The translations under genes were made by a program, and so were the position numbers. Positions 8,060 to 13,432 of a stretch of DNA of 20,498 nucleotides are shown here, piece after piece. Position 1 is the first letter of the stretch. Every line of letters starts with the position of its first letter. Source of the DNA: SIG607 sp045533195 (GTDB lineage: Bacteria > Bacillota > Clostridia > Oscillospirales > Acutalibacteraceae); NCBI GenBank assembly GCA_045533195.1, contig JAZSHI010000051.1:1-20498 (forward strand). The letters run 5' to 3'. The notes below the pieces were generated by a model. That model was not told the DNA's origin and did no database searches. It was given only the letters and a program-made list of their open reading frames with translations.

Positions 8060-8696
8060 TTTTTCTGCTGATAGTATTGAGGAAAAAAAGAAGTTGGTCA
8101 TTGGTTTATATGGCGAAATGCATTTATCAATGCATTTACATGAGTTAGGGTGGCAAGTCCACCGCGCTTATATCGACGAAGGTATAGATTTTACAATAAC
8201 AAAGTATTGGTGTCCTAAATGCAAGAAGTATAGTAATCAATGGATAAGAAAAAAACAATATAAAGGCAAGACAGCCAAATGCGTTACAAACCTATGCGAA
8301 CATTGCAAAGAAACGGAATTGAATATTATTTCACGTTATTTACAAGTTAAAACATCTGAGGGTAAAGAAGTGTCCGGTGATAAAACATGTAGGGATTTTA
8401 GCTTTCACCCTAAGATCAGATATGATATGGGTGACGATGTGTTTTATGTGTGGATTGCTGTTTTTACTGATTCAAGAGGTGAAAAGAAATGTTATTACTA
8501 TATTTTCAATACAAAAGATGTAATGAAATTTGATAACATTGAACTTGATACATATCAGGTAACGGATAACCAAAAGACAACTTTAAGAATTAGAGAATCT
8601 GATGGTGCGATTTTGAATAAAGGCAAACTTTATGATTATAGTTGTTTCAATGATAAATTCTTCTATAATTTTAACTGTCTTGAATTAGAAAAATAG
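8052..8696 (+). CDS. Probable type II restriction endonuclease, PD-(D/E)XK fold with zinc-finger insert
   Basis: 214 residues. The frame is open upstream to 7986, but the ATG at 8052 has GGAGGA eight bases upstream and gives an 8-base coupled overlap with the methyltransferase, so I use it. The nuclease core fits E22 (YGEMHLSMHL), D46 in the EGID segment and Q98-V-K100 in YLQVKTS, the E...D...(E/Q)xK layout of PD-(D/E)XK enzymes. Between D46 and Q98 is a Cys4 group (C54, C57, C82, C85) that would form a zinc finger, an unusual place between two active-site strands. I do not recognise a named enzyme. A less likely alternative is a solitary nuclease of a defence system other than classical restriction. 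It is followed directly by a terminator, so the two genes form a closed unit; no specificity subunit, helicase or recombinase is present. Confidence 0.75.
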   Translation: MSNFSADSIEEKKKLVIGLYGEMHLSMHLHELGWQVHRAYIDEGIDFTITKYWCPKCKKYSNQWIRKKQYKGKTAKCVTNLCEHCKETELNIISRYLQVKTSEGKEVSGDKTCRDFSFHPKIRYDMGDDVFYVWIAVFTDSRGEKKCYYYIFNTKDVMKFDNIELDTYQVTDNQKTTLRIRESDGAILNKGKLYDYSCFNDKFFYNFNCLELEK

Positions 8697-8700
8697 GAAC

Positions 8701-8727
8701 AAAAGGGTCGTGAAACAACCCTTTTTT
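8701..8727 (+). terminator. Terminator of the methyltransferase-nuclease operon
   Basis: AAGGGT (8703-8708) pairs with ACCCTT (8718-8723), nine-base loop, ending in a run of T to 8727; begins 4 bases after the nuclease stop. Confidence 0.8.
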
Positions 8728-8785
8728 CATTACAAAACAATCGCTATTTCTCATTTATATTAAAAAATTATTAATCATAGCTTAC

Positions 8786-8838
8786 AAACACATTTAAACC
8801 CGTTATAATGTGGTTAGGAAAACTCAAAAGATGTGTTT
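8786..8838. repeat. Hairpin repeat, diverged copy in inverse orientation (right side of the insert)
   Basis: AAACACAT (8786-8793) faces ATGTGTTT (8831-8838). Its right arm, with the AAAACTCAAAA and GATGTGT blocks (8820-8836), matches the reverse complement of the hairpin at 6602-6637 except for a 2-base gap. The two copies therefore point inward at the methyltransferase-nuclease pair like terminal inverted repeats. The remainder of 8728-8939 is AT-rich with no gene. Confidence 0.6.
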
Positions 8839-8939
8839 AGTGGGACGAATTTTATAATCGAATAGTGTTAAAAAGCAAGTTATAACAAGGTTTTCGGGCT
8901 ATGTTCTGAAAAGTTATCTTTTCTACTGATTCAGAGTGC

Positions 8940-9035
8940 GTGGAAATGATGGGTCTTATCGGTGCAGGTAACAACCCCATGGTTGGTATGACTGTTGCTT
9001 GTGCAGTTGCAGTTAACGAAGCACTTAATAAGTAA
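8940..9035 (+). pseudogene. Displaced 3' end of the GGGtGRT gene (right copy of the 96-bp repeat)
   Basis: Encodes the last 31 residues and stop codon of the GGGtGRT protein, with two synonymous differences from 6431-6526. The preceding bases do not continue the protein, so this is an orphan fragment and not a second gene. The probable original terminator follows at 9091, indicating that this is the native end of the gene and that the module was inserted to its left. Confidence 0.93.
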
Positions 9036-9090
9036 TACAATACGATAATTATGGGAGCGTCTTTATACCCTCCTATAGATATAATGATTA

Positions 9091-9117
9091 AAGGGCTTGG
9101 GAATTTCCCAAGCCCTT
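9091..9117. terminator. Terminator between the GGGtGRT remnant and dacF
   Basis: Near-perfect 27-base palindrome, AAGGGCTTGGGAA against TTTCCCAAGCCCTT. T-runs on either side are short (GTATTCGTTTT to the right, TTTAATCATT read to the left), so it could end both converging transcripts. Probably the original terminator of the NifU-like/GGGtGRT operon. Confidence 0.65.
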
Positions 9118-9143
9118 GTATTCGTTTTAGGGTAAATCTATAT

Positions 9144-10457
9144 TCATCTTCGAAAATGTTTATGTAGAGATTTCTTTATTAAATTAATATTGAGTTTTAC
9201 GCAGTAAGCCAGGAATGTCGTAATTACTAAAGCAATTACGATATAAACAAACTTCATAAATGGGGAAAGGAAAAATTTTTTAACCTTACTTTTAAAAATA
9301 AAAAATCTGCTTGGTTCAACATCCATTGCTGCTACAAGCTCCACGTTTTTTACAATCTGTCCATTATAAATTATTTCGGCTGTACCTAAAACATCACCTT
9401 TTTTTACAGGTGCTTCCACAGTTTCGGAGTTGAGATTTTTCTTAATAGTAATTGCAGAGTCATCCACATCATTTGGTAACAGCAATCTGAAGGATTCTTT
9501 ATAATTTAAATCAATACAATCGGTGTTATCAGAAAGCTCTACGGCTATTTTAGCAGCGGATACAGAGGGATTGCTAAGTTCTTTGAAAGAAAAATTATTA
9601 AAAGCCCAATCATATAGTTCGGTGCTTTCGGTAAAATGATTAACATTATAAGCAGGGCACCCCATAACAATGCACATATAATTGTAACCATTGTAAGATG
9701 CTGTACTGACAAGGCATCTTCCTGCCTCATTAGTAAAACCTGTTTTAACGCCTTTTATATAGGGGCGATATAGAGTGGATTCTTCGAGTTGAAGTAGATT
9801 AGTGCTTGAAATAGTTCGAGCACCTGACATATTTGTGGGTGCTATTTCATAGTGTGCAGTTTGGCAAATTTCTTTGAAAGTCTCATTCTTTAGTGCGTAT
9901 TCTGTTAATTTTTGAAGGTCTCTTACTGTTGTATAATTGTTTGTGTGGTGAAGTCCGATAGGGTTTGTATATTTTGTTCCGTTAAGTCCAAGCTTTTGGG
10001 CTTTTTGATTCATTAGTTCCACAAAATTTTCTACGCTACCCCCGAAATATTCTGCGGCAAGATATGCACAATCGCCATCCGAGGACATAACTATTAGGTA
10101 TATAAGGTCTTTTTGAGTGATTTTTTCACCGCTTTTTAAATCAGAAACCTTACTACCTGTACCGGAAACCTTGTCTACTGCGTTTTGTGTCATAGTGATA
10201 TATGCCTTTGGGTTATACTTTTCACTTTCCAGTATTACTACGGCAGTCATAATTTTTGTTAAAGATGCAGGGTAGATTTTTTGGTCTATATTCTTTTTAA
10301 AGAGAATTTCTCCGGTATCCATGGAAATTAATATCCCTGATTTTGCAGTCAGACTGAAATCCGGTGTTTTGGATAAGGCGGAAGCATTAATATTACCGGA
10401 GAAAATTGAAATTAGTATAAAAATTGTCAGCAGTACGGAAAAAGGTTTTTTAGTCAT
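9144..10457 (-). CDS. dacF: D-alanyl-D-alanine carboxypeptidase (penicillin-binding protein 5/DacF type)
   Basis: 437 residues, peptidase family S11. A signal peptide (about 1-27) is followed by the penicillin-binding domain with S65-L-T-K68 (SxxK nucleophile motif), S126-D-G (position of the SxN motif) and K238-T-G240. A C-terminal beta domain (about 290-385) leads to a membrane segment around 400-423 (FVYIVIALVITTFLAYCV) and a basic tail, giving an outward-facing anchored enzyme. It trims the terminal D-Ala from peptidoglycan pentapeptides and so limits cross-linking. The second motif reads S-D-G-D-C where SxN-D-A is usual, a variation in the SxN asparagine. The start is supported by AGGTG five bases upstream. 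DacF/DacB-type paralogues are sometimes sporulation-linked; no sporulation gene is adjacent, so the symbol is approximate. Confidence 0.88.
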   Translation of the reverse strand: MTKKPFSVLLTIFILISIFSGNINASALSKTPDFSLTAKSGILISMDTGEILFKKNIDQKIYPASLTKIMTAVVILESEKYNPKAYITMTQNAVDKVSGTGSKVSDLKSGEKITQKDLIYLIVMSSDGDCAYLAAEYFGGSVENFVELMNQKAQKLGLNGTKYTNPIGLHHTNNYTTVRDLQKLTEYALKNETFKEICQTAHYEIAPTNMSGARTISSTNLLQLEESTLYRPYIKGVKTGFTNEAGRCLVSTASYNGYNYMCIVMGCPAYNVNHFTESTELYDWAFNNFSFKELSNPSVSAAKIAVELSDNTDCIDLNYKESFRLLLPNDVDDSAITIKKNLNSETVEAPVKKGDVLGTAEIIYNGQIVKNVELVAAMDVEPSRFFIFKSKVKKFFLSPFMKFVYIVIALVITTFLAYCVKLNINLIKKSLHKHFRR

Positions 10458-10567
10458 AAGATCACCTGTAAAGCTTTGGATAAGTTGAGTGATTTGTTAA
10501 ATTTCATTTCAATGGTAAGATTAGGATATTTTACATTGCGTTTGTTACCTTCTATACCACCATAAAT

Positions 10568-10600
10568 AAAAAAAGTGTGTGCAACCAAAGTCACACACAC
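10568..10600 (-). terminator. Intrinsic terminator of the small RNA upstream of dacF
   Basis: Read on the minus strand: GTGTGTG arm, loop around GACTTTGGTT, CACACAC arm, then seven T (10574-10568). It would end the 10736-initiated transcript before dacF, or act as an attenuator for it. Confidence 0.75.
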
Positions 10601-10736
10601 CGAAAAACGCGACTCACGATTGCTACCACACAACATTTTCTGCTAACACTGAAGTATGCGAAAATAGAGCCTGCATTTTTACCAAAAGATAAAAATACAC
10701 ACTTGCAATGTTAGCAATATTAAAATGTTATGTGGT
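10568..10736 (-). ncRNA. Probable small RNA with a long imperfect hairpin (6S-like shape, identity unproven)
   Basis: About 169 nt from a good promoter to an intrinsic terminator. The RNA should begin at the foot of a 118-base imperfect palindrome (10622-10739). Stem 1 pairs 10722-10739 with 10622-10639, stem 2 pairs 10709-10716 with 10641-10648, stem 3 pairs 10698-10704 with 10652-10658, and a 7-bp apical stem pairs 10690-10696 with 10675-10681, with a one-sided 16-nt bulge. All three imperfect pairs (two in stem 1, one in stem 3) are G-U if the minus strand is transcribed but C-A if the plus strand is, which argues that the minus-strand RNA is the selected molecule. A long duplex starting at the 5' end recalls 6S RNA, but I see no clear large central bubble. 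Alternatives: a cis-acting dacF leader, or a small palindromic mobile element. Confidence 0.55.
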
Positions 10737-10742
10737 AACTAA

Positions 10743-10771
10743 ATTATACCATCGCTAAGTATAAATTACAA
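10743..10771 (-). promoter_or_regulatory. Promoter of the small RNA (and possibly dacF)
   Basis: Minus strand: TTGTAA (10771-10766), 17 bases, TATAAT (10748-10743) preceded by TGG (extended -10). I see no convincing second promoter between the terminator at 10568 and dacF. Confidence 0.75.
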
Positions 10772-10817
10772 CAGTTTTTTATGTAAGTAACAACTAACAA
10801 GTTGTAAAATTTGATAG

Positions 10818-10861
10818 AAAAAACAGACACATCATTTTGAGTTTCCCTCTATGATGTGTCT
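10818..10861 (-). terminator. Terminator of the 145-residue gene, also hairpin repeat copy 3
   Basis: GACACATCAT (10826-10835) with ATGATGTGTC (10851-10860), an 11-bp stem counting the flanking A-T pair, followed on the minus strand by six T (10823-10818), seven bases after the stop of the minus-strand gene. Nearly identical in stem and loop (TTTGAGTTT) to the hairpin at 6602-6637. Confidence 0.75.
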
Positions 10862-10867
10862 ATATTT

Positions 10868-11305
10868 TTATCTTTCAATTACAGTATTGTCAAACTGTTT
10901 GTTTGCCGCAATCTTATATAGCTTTTCGTATGCCTCAAAGGCATCATAAAGACAAAATGATGCTTTAATTAAGGCAACAATAGAAACAAGGTAAGCGTGG
11001 CAACGCTTTTCAAACTCTCCTTCGGCAGTCCAGTCGCTAAGAAGTTTTTCGGTTTTCTTTACAGGCTCAACAGTTTCCTTAGCAATATCAGGCTTTTCTC
11101 TGGCAATATCCTTCAAAACTTTGGAATAGCGTTGCTTACTAAACAGAACATCTATATAAATTAAACTGTGGCAGGGATGTAGAAGTAACGCGTGGATTTC
11201 ATCCTGAATGATATGCATAATCTGAGTATAGGGTGTTACTCTTCCGAAAATTTCCATTTCCAGAGTTTCATCATTACAGGGCTCATCATCAAATTTTCCC
11301 TGCAT
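10868..11305 (-). CDS. Hypothetical protein, helical, 145 residues
   Basis: I do not recognise this protein. It is predicted soluble and mostly helical, with no signal peptide or membrane segment, acidic at the start (FDDEPCNDETLEMEIFG) and mixed-charge in the middle (AREKPDIAKETVEPVKKTEK). Four cysteines are scattered without a metal-binding pattern. The long C-terminal helix (about 105-135, YLVSIVALIKASFCLYDAFEAYEKLY) could be a packing or dimer interface. The start is uncertain: no good ribosome site precedes the ATG at 11305. Reading frame, a strong terminator right after the stop and the head-to-head position relative to the metallophosphoesterase gene favour a real gene. No function is proposed. 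Confidence 0.6.
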   Translation of the reverse strand: MQGKFDDEPCNDETLEMEIFGRVTPYTQIMHIIQDEIHALLLHPCHSLIYIDVLFSKQRYSKVLKDIAREKPDIAKETVEPVKKTEKLLSDWTAEGEFEKRCHAYLVSIVALIKASFCLYDAFEAYEKLYKIAANKQFDNTVIER

Positions 11306-11406
11306 AAAACAGCCATAGTATTATTCTCATTTGTTAATATTCCAAATTTAGTTATATTGTAACACGTTATTCTTAAACGGAAAAGAATTTATATCTGAAT
11401 TTAATA

Positions 11407-11435
11407 TTGTGATTTAAAAATCAGTATAGTATAAT
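11407..11435 (+). promoter_or_regulatory. Promoter of the metallophosphoesterase gene
   Basis: TTGTGA (11407-11412), 17 bases, TATAAT (11430-11435), 31 bases before the ATG, which has a strong AGGAGG ribosome site. Confidence 0.7.
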
Positions 11436-11466
11436 GAAGTTGAAATTAAGCTTTAGGAGGTAAAGT

Positions 11467-12378
11467 ATGAAATTTTCAATGTTTGCAGATTTTCATCATG
11501 CACCGGGACGTTTTATGCGCGGAGGCTTTGAGGATTTAGATTTTATTTTTGAACGCGCAGAAAAAGAGAAGGTTGATTTTATTATTCACGCGGGTGATCT
11601 TACTCATGGCCCTTCAAAGCATCTCGATTTTGTGGAAAAGTATAATAACTTCCATATCCCGACTTATAATTGTCTTGGCAATCACGATGCAGACGGAACG
11701 CCGTATGAAGAAACTCTAAAACTTTATAATATGGAAAACGGTTACTACTATTTTGATAACGGCGGTTATCGTATAATTGTTGTGGATCCTAACTATTTTG
11801 AGAAAGATGGCGAGTATATCCATTATAGTATGGGTAATCAATATTCTACACTTGAAACTTGCGATTGGATTCCGCCCGAGCAAATTGAATGGTTGAAGCA
11901 AACAATAGACACCGCCCCCGGACCTTGCATTGTAATCGCACACGAAAGTTTCGAACGCGAGGCATATTGTGTGAAAAATACGGATGAAGTGCGTAAAATT
12001 TTCAACGAAGCAAACGCAAAAAAACCTCATAGCGTTCTTATGGTAATTAACGGTCACCATCACCGTGACTTTGTTCGTATTCTCGACGGAATAGTCTATT
12101 TTGATATGAATTCCACAAACTATGATTGGGTGGCAAAAGAGCATAGCTGTTATCCTGAAGAGCTAATGCAGCAGTATTACGGACTAAAAAACTCTGTGTC
12201 ATACGAAGATCCCATTCATGCAATAATAACTGTTGAGGGAACTACCATTACCTGTGAAGGTATGCAGAGCAAAATGTTTATGGGGGTTAAGCGTGAGGAT
12301 ACGGGAAACAGTAAGTTCGACAGTTCAGGCCGTGAAGTAACTCCTACCGTTCAATCCTTTAAAATTACGTTGGGATAA
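11467..12378 (+). CDS. Calcineurin-like metallophosphoesterase
   Basis: 303 residues with all five metal motifs of the family in order: D8-x-H10 (ADFHH), G43-D44 (HAGD), G71-N-H-D74, H159 (IAHES) and G196-H-H-H199. These bind a two-metal centre that hydrolyses phosphate mono- or diesters; which substrate cannot be told from sequence. There is no signal peptide, so it is cytoplasmic. The region after the last motif (about 215-303) is a C-terminal extension of the kind found in purple-acid-like and sphingomyelinase-like bacterial relatives. Monocistronic: own promoter, AGGAGG ribosome site, bidirectional terminator downstream. Confidence 0.85.
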   Translation: MKFSMFADFHHAPGRFMRGGFEDLDFIFERAEKEKVDFIIHAGDLTHGPSKHLDFVEKYNNFHIPTYNCLGNHDADGTPYEETLKLYNMENGYYYFDNGGYRIIVVDPNYFEKDGEYIHYSMGNQYSTLETCDWIPPEQIEWLKQTIDTAPGPCIVIAHESFEREAYCVKNTDEVRKIFNEANAKKPHSVLMVINGHHHRDFVRILDGIVYFDMNSTNYDWVAKEHSCYPEELMQQYYGLKNSVSYEDPIHAIITVEGTTITCEGMQSKMFMGVKREDTGNSKFDSSGREVTPTVQSFKITLG

Positions 12379-12432
12379 ACTTTTTTTATAAGACTATAGG
12401 CGCGAAGATTATATTGTACTAAAAGCAAAAAT

Positions 12433-12460
12433 AAAAGGACTTGGAATTCCAAGTCCTTTT
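12433..12460. terminator. Bidirectional intrinsic terminator
   Basis: Perfect palindrome with 12-base arms AAAAGGACTTGG / CCAAGTCCTTTT around AATT. It lies between the converging metallophosphoesterase and DUF11 genes, with A/T-rich ends serving as U-tract on either strand. Confidence 0.85.
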
Positions 12461-12465
12461 ATTTA

Positions 12466-13320
12466 TTAAATTGTGCCTTCTACAATAAGTGTAGCAATAC
12501 CGGGGGTAAGAATAAATTCGCCTGTAGTTTCATCCTGAGTATAGGTTGCCGCAGGAACGGTGATGTTAGAGGGAATGGTTGTAAATAAACCGGTCACTTC
12601 ATTATAGTTGTAGTTTACGCCTTCTGTCCAACTTTGTCCGTTGAAGGTAACAATAAGGTCGGTTAAAATCGGATTAAAGGTATCACTTATAACCGCATCA
12701 TCGGTAGCTACTATTGCCTCATTTCCTGTGTTCTGGATAGTGAAGGTATAGGTTACACGGTCATTATCCACTACCTGAGAGGGTGTTATAGATTTCGAAA
12801 TTGAAAGCTGAGCGGAGCTCTCGGATTCAATAGTGTCTGTTGCAGTCACGGGAGTATTTATACCGTCGCCGCTTACAGTAACGGTATTGGTGATTGTACC
12901 GTCTTCTTGTGGGTTGGCAAAATTGTTGACAACAGCCTGATAAATAATAATCGCGTTACTGTCGGCAGGAATGTTTATTCCCGTAATGCTAAGGGGCGGA
13001 CCTGCCGTGACGGTGGGAGCAGGCACAAGTACACCGTTTACATAGCATAAAAGAGAGTCTTGGGCATAGGTCAGGGGATAAACGGTAGCGTCATCAAAAT
13101 CATAACCGCCTAAATCGTCTGTTAAAGTAAGACCGTTAAGGGTAGTGTTACCTGTATTGCGAAGCGCCACAACGTAGGTTACCCTATCGCCTATAGAATA
13201 ATTTTCTTCAACCGAGGTCTTGGTCGCTGTTAGTACGTCCAGTATTTCTCCTACTGCAATATTGGAATTTGTGCTTATTCCGTTATAGGTTAAGGTTGCC
13301 TGATTAGTAAAGATAGCCAT
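12466..13320 (-). CDS. DUF11-repeat protein without signal peptide, possibly spore-surface
   Basis: 284 residues made of two DUF11-type beta-sandwich domains: about 30-165, with GDRVTYVVALRNTGN and LTDDL, and about 170-284, with VDNDRVTYTFTIQNTGNEA and ISDTF. DUF11 domains usually sit in secreted or surface proteins. This one starts MAIFTNQATLTYNG and has no signal peptide, membrane segment, sorting motif or cysteine-rich tail, so it is either cytoplasmic or assembled without secretion, as spore-coat proteins are. A strong AAAGGAGG ribosome site and a sigma-K-like promoter precede it. Placement on the spore surface is an inference from those two facts. It lies downstream of the ABC transporter gene on the same strand but with its own upstream signals. 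Confidence 0.82.
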   Translation of the reverse strand: MAIFTNQATLTYNGISTNSNIAVGEILDVLTATKTSVEENYSIGDRVTYVVALRNTGNTTLNGLTLTDDLGGYDFDDATVYPLTYAQDSLLCYVNGVLVPAPTVTAGPPLSITGINIPADSNAIIIYQAVVNNFANPQEDGTITNTVTVSGDGINTPVTATDTIESESSAQLSISKSITPSQVVDNDRVTYTFTIQNTGNEAIVATDDAVISDTFNPILTDLIVTFNGQSWTEGVNYNYNEVTGLFTTIPSNITVPAATYTQDETTGEFILTPGIATLIVEGTI

Positions 13321-13343
13321 AATATTCCTCCTTTTTAATATAT

Positions 13344-13362
13344 TACCGATTTAAAGTCGGTA
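13344..13362. promoter_or_regulatory. Inverted repeat in the 5' leader of the DUF11 gene
   Basis: TACCGA (13344-13349) and TCGGTA (13357-13362) separated by seven bases, between the -10 element and the ribosome site. It could be an operator or an mRNA hairpin. Confidence 0.45.
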
Positions 13363-13365
13363 GTA

Positions 13366-13393
13366 TATTTTATGAAGGGAGGTAAAGACTTGT
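13366..13393 (-). promoter_or_regulatory. Sigma-K-like promoter for the DUF11 gene
   Basis: Minus strand: AC (13393-13392), 17 bases, CATAAAATA (13374-13366), matching the AC-N17-CATAnnnTA pattern of the late mother-cell sigma factor. No good sigma-A pair is visible here. The elements are short, so chance agreement is possible. Confidence 0.35.
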
Positions 13394-13432
13394 CACAAAA
13401 GCTTTTAGAAAGCAATTTTAAACTTCTGATTT

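Noticed and set aside
6548..8935. Second, diverged repeat: TTTCGGGC...ATGT...CTGATTCA at 6551-6588 and again at 8893-8934
   Set aside because: The blocks are short, gapped and in AT-rich DNA. The order relative to the 96-bp copies does not fit a simple duplication, so chance cannot be excluded.
8852..9040. Minus-strand frame covering the right repeat copy
   Set aside because: It is antisense to the displaced GGGtGRT fragment and ends in unrelated AT-rich DNA; no ribosome site.
10454..10636. 60-codon minus-strand frame upstream of dacF
   Set aside because: It runs through the terminator hairpin of the small RNA and overlaps the dacF start; no ribosome site or protein-like composition.
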